In this document: in pieces, positions 17,364 to 26,138 of the stretch
How positions within the stretch are numbered: position 1 is the first letter of the stretch
Layout: each line of letters opens with the position of its first letter
Assembly: GCF_036421855.1 (NCBI RefSeq)
Contig: NZ_JAZGOK010000010.1
DNA: 64,000 nucleotides
Direction: 5' to 3' (one strand)
DNA from: Georgenia_B sunbinii
GTDB lineage: Bacteria > Actinomycetota > Actinomycetes > Actinomycetales > Actinomycetaceae
The notes under the pieces: model-generated
The model's database searches: none
Seen by the model: the letters and a program-made list of their open reading frames with translations, nothing else
What the model was told of the DNA's origin: nothing
Translations under genes and position numbers: made by a program

Positions 17364-18299
17364 TTGACCGCTCCTCTCCCCACGCAGATCCGTCCCACCG
17401 TGCTCGACGTCCCCGCCTGCGCGCTCGGTGAGAGCCCCCGCTGGGCACACGACGCCTGGTGGTGGGTCGACGCCGAGGCGGGAGTGGTCTGGACGGCGCC
17501 GGCATCGGTCGTGGCCGGGGCGGTGGATGGCGTGGCAGGCACGGGCCCCGGGGCCCGTGAGGTGCTGCGGAGCGGTGACCGTCTCAGCCTCGTGCATCCG
17601 GCCACCGAAGGCGCGCTGGTCGTGGCCCGAGGCACCGAGCTGCTCGTGGTCGACCCCGCCACCAGCCGGACCCGGCCCTGGGCCCGTATCGACGTGCCGC
17701 CGGGCTGGTTGCTGAACGACGGCATCGCCGACGCCGCGGGCCGCCTGTGGATCGGCTCGGTGCACCCCGGACGGGCGCCCGGCACCGGTCGGTTGCACGT
17801 GGTCCACCTGGACGGCACGGTGGCACAGGTGGCCGATGGGTTGACGCTGTCCAACGGGATGGCGTGGCGCTCGCCGAGCCGCTTGCTCCATGCCGACTCC
17901 CTCGAGCGCTGCGTGTGGGAGTACGAGGTGGACCCGGCGTCGGCCACGGTGCTGCACACGGAGCGGGCGCTGCAGCTCCCCGACGAGCCGATGGGCGGGC
18001 CGGCCCTGCCGGACGGGCTCGCGATCGACCGTGGCGGCGGCTTGTGGGTCGCGATGTACGGGACCGGCGAGGTGCGGCGCTGGTCGCACGGGCGGGTCAG
18101 CGAGGTGATCGTAGTCCCGACCGCCCAGGTGACGAGTGTGGCGTTGGGCGGACCGGACGGACGCGACCTGCTCATCACGACCGCACAGGAGGGGCTGAGC
18201 GATGACGAGCTCCTGGCCGCCCCCTGGGCTGGCCGGGTCTTCGGGGCGCGCGCGACGATCCCCGGCGTCTCGGTGCCAGCTGCGGCGCCGAGGGCTTGA
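17364..18299 (+). CDS. SMP-30/gluconolactonase/LRE-family hydrolase
   Basis: Six-bladed beta-propeller lactonase family, about 311 aa. Metal ligands can be placed at E in ALGESPRWAHDAWWWVD, N in TLSNGMAW and D in LPDGLAIDRGGGLWVAMYG; a further block is LLNDGIADAAGRLWIGSV. Members open sugar or hydroxyacid lactones. TTG at 17364 is favoured because GAGG lies 9 bases upstream and the protein then starts like others of the family; ATG 17325 inside the RidA gene is the alternative. With the SDR, IlvD/Edd and FAH genes in the cluster it could belong to an oxidative hydroxyacid route. Confidence 0.85.
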   Translation: MTAPLPTQIRPTVLDVPACALGESPRWAHDAWWWVDAEAGVVWTAPASVVAGAVDGVAGTGPGAREVLRSGDRLSLVHPATEGALVVARGTELLVVDPATSRTRPWARIDVPPGWLLNDGIADAAGRLWIGSVHPGRAPGTGRLHVVHLDGTVAQVADGLTLSNGMAWRSPSRLLHADSLERCVWEYEVDPASATVLHTERALQLPDEPMGGPALPDGLAIDRGGGLWVAMYGTGEVRRWSHGRVSEVIVVPTAQVTSVALGGPDGRDLLITTAQEGLSDDELLAAPWAGRVFGARATIPGVSVPAAAPRA

Positions 18300-18332
18300 C
18301 CCATAGCCACCGGATCCACATACTGAACCCAC

Positions 18333-18351
18333 TATTCTGCCTGTCGGAACT
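18333..18351 (+). promoter_or_regulatory. -10-like hexamer followed by CTGTCGGAACT motif
   Basis: TATTCT (18333-18338) then CTGTCGGAACT (18341-18351), upstream of the substrate-binding protein gene. CTGTCGGAA recurs on the minus strand before the M81 gene at 46426-47916, supporting a shared operator. No good -35 is seen. Confidence 0.4.
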
Positions 18352-18420
18352 TCTCGCACATGGATGTGTGTTGGGGGCGGTGCGGTGAGCATGTCAGGCC
18401 TATTCGGGAATGAGGTCACG

Positions 18421-19998
18421 ATGATCGGCAGTCGAATGCGTCAACGAGGTCGCACGCTGCTCGCGACGGCACTGGGTGGTGCGCTGCTGCTCACAGCGGC
18501 GTGCAGCACCGATGACTCGACAGGCCCCGGGTCATCGACGGCCACCGCGCCGGCGGCGGAGGCGGGCAAGGACACGCTCACCCTGATCGCCTTACAGGAC
18601 CCAGGCACCCTGGACTACGTCAACAACAACCTCACGGCCCTGATCCTGTGGCTGCCGGGCAACGTCGTCGAGCCACTCGTCTACGTCGACGATGCAGGTG
18701 AGGCCACCGCGGCGGTAGCCGAAGACTGGGAGATCAGCGACGACCAGACAACTTACACCTTCACCATCCGGGACGCCACGTTCTCCGACGGGGAGCCGGT
18801 CACGGCCGACGACGTCGTGTACTCCCTGACGACGATGCAGAACAGCTCGATCGCCACGTACGCGGCCCCATACGAGTCCGTCACGTCCATCGAGGCCACC
18901 GGTGACCGTGAGGTCACCGTCCAGCTCAGCAGACCGAGCCAGTCGTTCTTCCGCGGGATGGGGGGCATGTCCGGGCTGATCCAGCCGGAGGCCTCTGCGG
19001 ACAGCCTTGCCACGAATCCCATCGGGACCGGGCCCTATGTGCTCGACGAGTACGTCACCGACTCCCGGCTAGCCTTCTCGGCCAACCCGTCCTACTGGGG
19101 CGAGGCTCCGGCCATCGATGACGTCGAGGTCCGGATTATCCCCGATGGCACCGCGGCACTCAACGCCATGAGCGCCGGCGAGGCCGATGCGTTCCCGGTC
19201 ATCACCATCGACCTGTGGGAACGGCTGACCACCGAGGGGTATGACGATGCGTTCAACCTCATCACCTACCCCCAGGTCGGTGAGATGCTCTACGTCGCCT
19301 TCAACACGACCGAGGCACCCTATGACGACCCGGCCGTGCGGCAGGCGCTGGCAAAGTCCTTCGATCGGCAGCAGTTCATCGACGCGTTCAACGCTCCGTG
19401 GGGTGCGACCGCGACCTGTGGCTACGGCCTGGAGAACACGCCCTGGTACACCGAGGAGAGCGCGGAGACCTGCCCGTTCCCGTTCGACACAGACGTGGCA
19501 ACCACCGAGCTGGCCGATGCCGGCCACGCGGGGACGTCGCTGGAGCTCACCTCGCTCAGTGACGTGCCCGACCTGTCCCTGCCGGCCGACCTGCTCGTCG
19601 CCCAGCTCCAGGGCGTGGGCGCCACCATCGACCGGAACGCCATGGAGCTGGCCCGCTATGCCCAGGTCATCTTCCAGGCACGCCCACCGCAGTTCGGCAT
19701 CACGGTGATGTCCGACCCGGCACCCATCACCCAGTTTGCCTGCCCGGACGAGGCGGCGATGGGGTGGACGACGTACTGCAGCCCGGAGATGACCGACCTG
19801 ATGAACCAGGCGGACGCCGCGCCGAGCGTGGAGGAGTACGAAGACCTGATGAACCAGGCCAGTGACACCCTCAAGGAAGACTCCGTGATCGTTCCGCTGC
19901 TCGCCAAGAGCGGCGTCGGTCTGCTCCACCCCGATCTGCAGGGCTGGCAAGAGCCACGGATCCTGGTGGACATCCAGTTCGCGAACCTCCACTGGTGA
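18421..19998 (+). CDS. family 5 extracellular solute-binding lipoprotein of dipeptide-type ABC importer 1
   Basis: Binds the transported solute outside the cell and delivers it to the permeases encoded next. About 525 aa from ATG 18421 (GAGG 5 bases upstream). A lipoprotein signal with lipobox LTAAC puts the lipidated Cys at residue 28, followed by a Thr/Ser/Ala-rich linker. Family 5 (SBP_bac_5) marks: EDWEISDDQTTYTFTIRD, DGEPVTADDVVYSL, NPIGTGPYVLDEY and ALAKSFDRQQFIDAF. Peptides, opines, nickel or sugars are all carried by this family; the neighbouring peptidases favour a peptide-like ligand. A strong hairpin follows the stop. Confidence 0.92.
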   Translation: MIGSRMRQRGRTLLATALGGALLLTAACSTDDSTGPGSSTATAPAAEAGKDTLTLIALQDPGTLDYVNNNLTALILWLPGNVVEPLVYVDDAGEATAAVAEDWEISDDQTTYTFTIRDATFSDGEPVTADDVVYSLTTMQNSSIATYAAPYESVTSIEATGDREVTVQLSRPSQSFFRGMGGMSGLIQPEASADSLATNPIGTGPYVLDEYVTDSRLAFSANPSYWGEAPAIDDVEVRIIPDGTAALNAMSAGEADAFPVITIDLWERLTTEGYDDAFNLITYPQVGEMLYVAFNTTEAPYDDPAVRQALAKSFDRQQFIDAFNAPWGATATCGYGLENTPWYTEESAETCPFPFDTDVATTELADAGHAGTSLELTSLSDVPDLSLPADLLVAQLQGVGATIDRNAMELARYAQVIFQARPPQFGITVMSDPAPITQFACPDEAAMGWTTYCSPEMTDLMNQADAAPSVEEYEDLMNQASDTLKEDSVIVPLLAKSGVGLLHPDLQGWQEPRILVDIQFANLHW

Positions 19999-20003
19999 GA
20001 GCG

Positions 20004-20040
20004 CGTCGCGGCTCGGATGCCACCCGTCCGGGCCGCGACG
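20004..20040 (+). terminator. strong stem-loop after the first substrate-binding protein gene
   Basis: CGTCGCGGCTCGGA (20004-20017) pairs with TCCGGGCCGCGACG (20027-20040), 14 pairs including one G-U, 9-base loop, no T-run. Between the binding-protein and permease genes such hairpins usually stabilise the upstream mRNA or partly terminate, raising binding-protein yield over permease. Confidence 0.6.
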
Positions 20041-20113
20041 CCGACCTGCCCCTGATCCGCCGCTGTCCTGCCCGTGATCCACTCAGGGCCGGCGGACGTT
20101 CAACAGGAGAAGA

Positions 20114-21061
20114 ATGTTTGTATTCCTGGTACGGCGGATCGCCTTCTTCGCGATGGCACTGGTCGCCGCGTCGATCCTGATCTTCTCGTTGATCAGGCTG
20201 GCCGGAGGTAACATCGCCGCGGTGATGCTGGGCAAGGCTGCCCGGCCCGAGGCGATCGACGAGCTCATGGTCGAGCTCGGCCTGGACCGACCCCTGCCCG
20301 TGCAGTACTTCGATTGGGTGACCGGGATGCTCCGCGGTGACCTCGGGACCTCGTTCCGGACCGGTGAGCCCGTCACCGAGCTGCTGCTGGCGCGATTGCC
20401 GGTCAGCGTGCCGCTCGCCCTGGCCGGGATGGTGCTCGCCCTGGTGGTGGCCCTGCCCGTCGGCACCTATGCCGCAACCCGGTCCGGTACCCGAATGGGA
20501 GCCTTCGTCACGATGATGAGCCAGGTGGGCATCGCCGTCCCGGTGTTCTGGGCCGGTGTGCTGCTCTCACTGTTCTTCGGGGTGCACCTGGGATGGCTGC
20601 CGACCGGCGGCTGGGTCGCGTGGTCGACATCAGTGTCGGGAGCGATCTGGTCCCTGGTGCTGCCGGCGACGGCTCTGGGCCTGGTCATGGCGGCCACCTT
20701 GAGCCGATACACCCGGACGTCGGTACTCGACGTGATGAACGAGGACTACGTCCGCACCGCCCGCGCCTCGGGGATGACGCGCGGTGGCGCCCTGCGGCGG
20801 GTGGGCTTGCGTAACGCGTCGCTGCCGCTCGTGACGGTGCTGGGTCTGCTGGTCGCCGAGCTGATCGGCGGAACCGTGATCATCGAGGAGGTCTTTTCGT
20901 TGCCGGGGCTGGCCCGGATGATCCTCAGTGCGGTCAGCGCGCGTGAGGTGATCGTCGTGCAGAGCGCGGTGATGATGATCGTCGCGTTCGTGATGGTCGT
21001 GAACCTGGTCGTCGACGTCCTGTATGGCGTCCTCGACCCGCGAGTGAGGGTGGGCCGATGA
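20114..21061 (+). CDS. DppB-type ABC permease, importer 1
   Basis: Membrane subunit of the dipeptide-type importer, 315 aa with about six membrane helices beginning IAFFAMALVAASILIFSLIR. It carries the DppB N-terminal signature LGLDRPLPVQYFDWV and the EAA loop (MNEDYVRTARASGMTRGGALRRVGLRNA) that contacts the ATPases. CAGGAGAAG precedes its ATG. It overlaps the next permease by 4 bases. Confidence 0.93.
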   Translation: MFVFLVRRIAFFAMALVAASILIFSLIRLAGGNIAAVMLGKAARPEAIDELMVELGLDRPLPVQYFDWVTGMLRGDLGTSFRTGEPVTELLLARLPVSVPLALAGMVLALVVALPVGTYAATRSGTRMGAFVTMMSQVGIAVPVFWAGVLLSLFFGVHLGWLPTGGWVAWSTSVSGAIWSLVLPATALGLVMAATLSRYTRTSVLDVMNEDYVRTARASGMTRGGALRRVGLRNASLPLVTVLGLLVAELIGGTVIIEEVFSLPGLARMILSAVSAREVIVVQSAVMMIVAFVMVVNLVVDVLYGVLDPRVRVGR

Positions 21062-21984
21062 GTACTGCAGCTGAAGGGGCCACCACGCCCGCCGGTGACC
21101 TCGTTCCCGGCCAGGACGCTGGTCCCCATGACGAAGTCACGCGGCAGGTCCGGCGGGGCCGCCGTCGCATCGACCCGTCTCTAGCTGTCGGGCTGGTGAT
21201 GACCGGGGTGTTCCTGCTCGTCGCGGTCGTCTCGGTGTTCTGGACTCCGGTGGACCCCAACGCCGTCGCCCCCGTCGACCGGCTGCTCCCCGCCGGGACG
21301 CCCGGACACCTGCTGGGCACCGACGCGCTGGGCCGCGACGTCGCCAGTGCCCTGATGGTCGGTGCCCGCACGTCGATCGTGGTGGCCGCCGGGGCGGCCC
21401 TGCTCAGTCTCGTCCTGGGGGTCGTCGCCGGGCTTACCGCGGCCTCGTCCCGGCCCATCGTCGATGAGACGGTGATGCGCGGGGCCGACATCCTGCTCTC
21501 CATCCCCGGCATCGTGTTTGCCCTGGTGCTCGCCGCGACCGTCGGCGCTGGCATCGGCTCGACCATCTTTGCCCTCACCGTGTTCTTCACGCCCTCGTTT
21601 ATGCGGGTGGCGCGCGCCGCGGCGCTCAGGGTGCTTGGTGAGGACTACATCACCGCCGCGGTGCTTTACGGGCGGAAACGACTGTTCATCCTGGCCTGGC
21701 ATGTGCTGCCGAACATCTTCTCGGTCCTGATCGTCCAGTTCACGCTGTACTTCGCCGTCGGCATCCTCACCGAAGCCGGGTTGTCGTACCTCGGGGTGGG
21801 TGTCAACCGGCCCGACGTGTCCTGGGGGATGCTCCTCAAGGAGGCGCAGGAGACGGTCGGTGTTGCCAGCCCGCTGGCGATCTGGCCCGGTCTGGCGATC
21901 GTGTTCGCCGTCCTCGGACTCAACCTGCTCGGCGACGGCCTGCGTGACGTGCTCGACCCCCGACTGCGAAGGAGGGCGCCATGA
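21058..21984 (+). CDS. DppC-type ABC permease, importer 1
   Basis: Second membrane subunit, 308 aa. A cytosolic N-terminal tail of about 40 residues precedes the first helix (AVGLVMTGVFLLVAVVSVFW). HLLGTDALGRDVASALMVGAR is the DppC signature, and LGEDYITAAVLYGRKRLFILAWHVLPN is the EAA loop. The frame overlaps both neighbours by 4 bases, so all four membrane/ATPase genes are coupled. Confidence 0.93.
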   Translation: MSTAAEGATTPAGDLVPGQDAGPHDEVTRQVRRGRRRIDPSLAVGLVMTGVFLLVAVVSVFWTPVDPNAVAPVDRLLPAGTPGHLLGTDALGRDVASALMVGARTSIVVAAGAALLSLVLGVVAGLTAASSRPIVDETVMRGADILLSIPGIVFALVLAATVGAGIGSTIFALTVFFTPSFMRVARAAALRVLGEDYITAAVLYGRKRLFILAWHVLPNIFSVLIVQFTLYFAVGILTEAGLSYLGVGVNRPDVSWGMLLKEAQETVGVASPLAIWPGLAIVFAVLGLNLLGDGLRDVLDPRLRRRAP

Positions 21985-22973
21985 CGGGCGCACCCGTGCT
22001 CGACGTCCGCGACCTGGTCGTCCGTCAGGGTGACCTCACCGCTGTGCGCGGCGTGGACCTGCGGATCGAGCCCGGTCAACGGGTCGGCCTGGTCGGGGAG
22101 TCCGGTGCCGGCAAGAGCCTGACCGCACTCGCCGTGATGGGCCTGCTGCCCACCGGGTGGGTGACCGAGGGCTCCATACGGCACGATGGCGTCGACTTGA
22201 CGACCATCTCGGACCGAGCCTTCTCCGACCGGCGGGGCCGCACCCTGTCGATGGTCTTCCAGGATCCGCTCTCGGCACTGAACCCGACTCGGCGGGTGGG
22301 CGCTCAGATCACCTGGGTGATCCGCCGGCACACGGACGCGTCCCGGGCGCAGGCCCGCGAGCAGGCGTTGGAGCTGTTCCGGCAAATGAACCTGCCGCGT
22401 CCCGAGCAGATGCTGCGCGCCTACCCCCACGAGCTGTCGGGTGGGCAGCGTCAGCGCGTGATGATCGCGATGGCCGTCGCCTGCTACCCGCAACTGATCA
22501 TTGCCGACGAGCCCACCACGGCCCTGGACGTGACCGTGCAGAAGCAGGTGCTGCGCCTGCTGGACGGTGCCGTGCAGCAGCGCGGCAGCGCCTTGCTGAT
22601 GATCACCCATGACCTGCCGGTGATCGCCGCGATGTGTGACTACGTGCTCGTCATGTACGGCGGACGCGTGGTCGAGGAGGGGCCCGTGGCCCAGGTGCTG
22701 CGCACCCCACGACACCCCTACACCGCGGGCCTGCTGCAGTCCCAGCCGACCCTCGACAACATCGACATCGGCGGCGGGACGCAGCGGTTGCCCTCGATCC
22801 GCGGCAGCGTCCCACCTCTGCACGCCATGCCATCGGGCTGCACTTTCCGTACCCGGTGCGACCGATCGGACGAGCAGTGCGCCGTGGTGCCGAGCCTTGA
22901 GGGAGACACGTCACGTGCCGCCTGCTGGCATCCCGAACCAGCCATCGATTCCGGTCGCGTGGTGACCTCATGA
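21981..22973 (+). CDS. DppD-type ABC ATPase, importer 1
   Basis: ATP-hydrolysing subunit, 330 aa. Walker A GESGAGKS, Q-loop in VFQDPLSALNP, signature LSGGQRQR, Walker B LIIADEPTTALD and H-loop MITHDLPV are intact. The C-terminal oligopeptide-type extension (GCTFRTRCDRSDEQCAVVP) has the Cys cluster that can hold a 4Fe-4S cluster in this subfamily. Starts in an ATGA overlap. Confidence 0.94.
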   Translation: MTGAPVLDVRDLVVRQGDLTAVRGVDLRIEPGQRVGLVGESGAGKSLTALAVMGLLPTGWVTEGSIRHDGVDLTTISDRAFSDRRGRTLSMVFQDPLSALNPTRRVGAQITWVIRRHTDASRAQAREQALELFRQMNLPRPEQMLRAYPHELSGGQRQRVMIAMAVACYPQLIIADEPTTALDVTVQKQVLRLLDGAVQQRGSALLMITHDLPVIAAMCDYVLVMYGGRVVEEGPVAQVLRTPRHPYTAGLLQSQPTLDNIDIGGGTQRLPSIRGSVPPLHAMPSGCTFRTRCDRSDEQCAVVPSLEGDTSRAACWHPEPAIDSGRVVTS

Positions 22974-23791
22974 GCGCCGGCAGCACACCGATTATCGCCG
23001 CACGCGGCGTGAACCAGGTCTACAAGCTCGCCCGCACCCGGATGCTAGGCCCGCGGGAGCAGCTCCGTGCCCTGTGCGATGTCGACTTCCACGCGATGCC
23101 CGGTGAGGCCGTCGGACTGGTGGGGGAGTCCGGCTCGGGCAAGTCGACGCTCACCCGGGTCCTCGTCGGTCAGGAGCGGCCGACCGCCGGCGCGATGGAG
23201 CACGAGGGCCGCGACTTGTGGTCCCTGGACCGAACCGACAGGCAGGCCTCCCGGCGTGCCGTCCAGGTCGTGCTGCAGAACCCGAGGTCCTCCCTCGATC
23301 CGCGGATGCAGGTGGGCCGTTCCCTGCTCCAGCCCCTGCGCGCTCTGCACATCGACGTCGATCCGGCCGCGCGCGTACGAGAGGTGCTCGAGCAGGTAGG
23401 CCTGGGCACGGACATCCTCGCCAAGTACCCCCACGAGTTCTCCGGTGGCCAGCTGCAGCGCATCGCGATCGCGCGGGCGCTGATGCCGGGACCGCGGGTG
23501 GTGATCGCCGACGAGCCCGTCTCGGCACTGGACGTGTCGATTCAGGCGCAGGTGCTCAACCTGCTCAAGGATCTGGTCAGCGAGCTCGGGCTCACCCTTG
23601 TCCTTATCGCCCACGATCTGTCGGTGGTCGCCTACACCACGAGCCGCGTAGCGGTGATGTCCGCCGGGCAGATCGTCGAGGTGGGCACACCGGCGGATCT
23701 CTTCCGGCACCCGACGGCGCCGGCCACACAGGCCCTGGTGGACTCGGTGCTCACCGTCGAGGCCGGCCTGGCCGGGACGGCACTGGGATGA
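22970..23791 (+). CDS. DppF-type ABC ATPase, importer 1 (short C-terminus)
   Basis: Second ATPase of the importer. Walker A GESGSGKST, QNPRSSLDPRMQVG Q-loop, signature FSGGQLQRIAIARAL, Walker B VVIADEPVSALD and H-loop IAHDLSVV are complete. At 273 aa it lacks the Cys-rich C-terminal extension found in its partner and in the DppF of the second importer (355 aa), which is common for some DppF proteins. It overlaps the SDR gene downstream by 4 bases. Confidence 0.93.
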   Translation: MSAGSTPIIAARGVNQVYKLARTRMLGPREQLRALCDVDFHAMPGEAVGLVGESGSGKSTLTRVLVGQERPTAGAMEHEGRDLWSLDRTDRQASRRAVQVVLQNPRSSLDPRMQVGRSLLQPLRALHIDVDPAARVREVLEQVGLGTDILAKYPHEFSGGQLQRIAIARALMPGPRVVIADEPVSALDVSIQAQVLNLLKDLVSELGLTLVLIAHDLSVVAYTTSRVAVMSAGQIVEVGTPADLFRHPTAPATQALVDSVLTVEAGLAGTALG

Positions 23792-24606
23792 GCGAGGACA
23801 ATGCCATGAGCAGCGAAGGTACCCTTACAATCCGTGAGCGAGGCCGACTGGCCGGCCGTACGGCCCTGGTCACCGGTGCCGCACGGGGAATCGGCGCCGC
23901 GGTGGCCCGAGCTTTTGTGGCCGAGGGGGCGCGGGTGGCCGTCCATCACGAGCCAACTCCCGCTATGGCCGCCGCCGCAGCTTCGCTGGTCGCCGAGCTC
24001 ACGGCGGGCGGCGGCAACGCCGTCACGGTGCCCGGTGACCTGGCCGATCCCGCCGCTCCGGCCGCCGTCGTCGCCCGGAGCCGTGAGTTGCTCGGGCCTA
24101 TCGGTGTGCTGGTGACCAACGCCGCGGCGTCGGGTGCGCGCGGCCCCTTCCAGGACGTCTCGGTGGAGGAGTGGGACCTCGTCCAGGCGGTCAACACGCG
24201 CGGTACGTGGCTGCTGGCCCAGGCGGCCCGGGTGGACCTTGTCGCGACCCGTGGGTCGATCATCAACCTCACCTCGGTGATGGTGCGGACAGGACAACCG
24301 TGGGCGATCAGCTACACGGCGTCCAAGGCCGCGGTCCTGGGGATGACGCGGTCCTTGGCTCGGGAGCTGGGTCCGCACTACGTCCGGGTCAACGCGGTGA
24401 TGCCGGGGGCGATCCGCACCGAGAACGAGGTCGAGCTGGAACCTGACCCGGCCGTCGTGGCCGCCGAGATCCTGCCCCTGCAGTCGTTGCCCCGCCGTGG
24501 TGTCGCCGAGGACCTCGCCGGAGCCTTCGTGTTCCTCGCCAGCGCGGAGTCGGCGTTCATCACCGGTCAGGTCATCAACGTCGACGGCGGCTGGGTCATG
24601 TACTGA
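23788..24606 (+). CDS. SDR-family NAD(P)-dependent oxidoreductase
   Basis: Classical short-chain dehydrogenase of 272 aa. Nucleotide motif TGAARGIG, a structural VTNAAASG (the usual NNAG position), the catalytic Ser region INLTSVMV, YTASK with the catalytic Tyr and Lys, and the C-terminal FITGQVINVDGGW. An N-terminal extension of about 20 residues precedes the first strand. Starts ATGA on the ABC gene stop and ends the operon, facing the convergent MFS gene. Probably oxidises a hydroxyl of the imported compound or an intermediate; substrate unknown. Confidence 0.9.
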   Translation: MSEDNAMSSEGTLTIRERGRLAGRTALVTGAARGIGAAVARAFVAEGARVAVHHEPTPAMAAAAASLVAELTAGGGNAVTVPGDLADPAAPAAVVARSRELLGPIGVLVTNAAASGARGPFQDVSVEEWDLVQAVNTRGTWLLAQAARVDLVATRGSIINLTSVMVRTGQPWAISYTASKAAVLGMTRSLARELGPHYVRVNAVMPGAIRTENEVELEPDPAVVAAEILPLQSLPRRGVAEDLAGAFVFLASAESAFITGQVINVDGGWVMY

Positions 24607-24619
24607 AGCAACGCGCCGC

Positions 24620-25978
24620 TCAGGCGCTGGGGCTGTGATGGTCGGCGACGGCGGGTCGAACCGCGTCGGCCGGGCTGACCGCATCGCCCGGTCTAGCCGC
24701 GTCGGCCTGCTCGACCGGCACCTGCGGGGTGATGGTGAACAGCCGGAGGTCGATGGCTCGCGGTCGGCGCAGGGACAGCCGCAGCGAACCCAACCTGGCG
24801 AGCACGATGCCCACGAGTACCGTGACCCCGACCATCGCCAGTCCGCAGATGAGCAGGGACGCCCGGGCCCCGAGTGCTTCGCTTGCCACACCCACCACCG
24901 GCCCGCCCACGGCCCGGCCGCCGAGCTGTACGAGCAGATAGATCCCCATCACCCGGCCCTGCAGTGCGAGGTCGGTGCCGAGCTGGACGAGCAGGTGCGC
25001 AGCGATGAGCACGCGCAGGGTCGCCATCCCGACCAGCACCAGCGCCACCGAGAAGGTCGTGGCACTGGGCGCGAGGGCGGCCAGGGCGAGGACCAGTCCG
25101 AGGACGCCTGCCATGGTCACCAGGTTGCGCATCCGATTGGTCTGCTGTCGAGTGGCCGTGATGGCACCGAGCACCCCGCCGACGGCGATCATCGCGTTGA
25201 AGGTCCCGAAGCCTCCCGCCCCGGAGTTGTACACCCGGTCGGCGAAGGCCGCGAGGATGACGGGGAGATTGAGCGAGAGGATGCCGACAGTGCCGACCAC
25301 CACTATCGACCACAGGATCGGTGGAGAGGCTCGGACGTAGCGCAGACCCACGCGGAGCTGACCGGGCGCTCGTGGCGACGTCGGCAGCCGGTGGAGCAGG
25401 CCTGGGCGGACCCGTATCAGCATGCTCACTACGACCACGCAGCCGACGGCGTTGGCGGCGAACGCCCAGCCCTCGCCGAATGTCGCGATCACCAGGCCGC
25501 CGACGGCCGGGCCCACGAGTCCGCCGAGCTGAAAGACCGAGGAGTTGATCGAGACAGCAGCCCGGAGGTGCTCTCGGCCGACGAGCTCGGGCACGAAGAC
25601 CTGCCGTGCCGGGCTGTCCACGGCGGTGACGAGTCCCAGCACCAGGGCGATGATGTAGACGTGCCCGACCTGGATGGTGCCGGTGAACGTCAGCACCGCG
25701 AGCACGGTGGCCAGCACTGCGGCAGCACCCTGGGTGATGATGAGCAGCATCCGCTTGGAGTAGCGGTCGGCCAGCACACCACCGAACATCCCGAACAGCA
25801 CCACCGGGGCGAACTGAAGCGTCGAGGTGATGCCGACGGCCGTCACGCTGCCGCTCAGACTCAGCACGAGCCAGTCCTGGGCGATGCGCTGCATCCACAC
25901 GCCGGTGTTGGCGAACACCTGTGAAGAAACGAACAGCCGGTAGTTGTGCTGACGCAGGACGGCGCGGGCCGGAAACAC
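24620..25978 (-). CDS. MFS transporter (drug/metabolite exporter type)
   Basis: 452 aa with about 12 membrane segments. The loop GMFGGVLADRYSKRMLLI between helices 2 and 3 is the MFS motif A, and VDSPARQVFVPELVGREHLRAA is typical of the DHA3/EntS-like exporters (MFS_3). The C-terminal tail from about 405 is Pro/Asp/Ala-rich and not membrane-embedded. GTG start at 25978 with AAGGG 7 bases upstream. Divergent from the LysR regulator gene at 26139, which probably controls it. It may export the substrate, a toxic intermediate or an antibiotic-like compound. Confidence 0.88.
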   Translation of the reverse strand: MFPARAVLRQHNYRLFVSSQVFANTGVWMQRIAQDWLVLSLSGSVTAVGITSTLQFAPVVLFGMFGGVLADRYSKRMLLIITQGAAAVLATVLAVLTFTGTIQVGHVYIIALVLGLVTAVDSPARQVFVPELVGREHLRAAVSINSSVFQLGGLVGPAVGGLVIATFGEGWAFAANAVGCVVVVSMLIRVRPGLLHRLPTSPRAPGQLRVGLRYVRASPPILWSIVVVGTVGILSLNLPVILAAFADRVYNSGAGGFGTFNAMIAVGGVLGAITATRQQTNRMRNLVTMAGVLGLVLALAALAPSATTFSVALVLVGMATLRVLIAAHLLVQLGTDLALQGRVMGIYLLVQLGGRAVGGPVVGVASEALGARASLLICGLAMVGVTVLVGIVLARLGSLRLSLRRPRAIDLRLFTITPQVPVEQADAARPGDAVSPADAVRPAVADHHSPSA

Positions 25979-25991
25979 GAGGGAGCCCTTT

Positions 25992-26104
25992 CTTGGAACA
26001 TCGTCGAATGGAGGTCCAAAATGCGGATCCTGCGCTTGACGATATCGACGTTTCGCGCCATTATGAAGGCATATTGAGCTATAACTAGTATTGGCTATCC
26101 CAAT
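25992..26104. promoter_or_regulatory. MFS/LysR divergent control region
   Basis: Two candidate sites. CTTGGAACATC (25992-26002) shares TTGGAACATC exactly with 34391-34400 before the second IclR/M81 pair. ATTGG-CTATC-CCAAT (26090-26104) is a perfect inverted repeat with T-N11-A-like geometry as bound by LysR proteins, 34 bases before the LysR GTG. Confidence 0.5.
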
Positions 26105-26138
26105 GATGTGCTAGACGCGCTCCTGATCGGAGGATGTT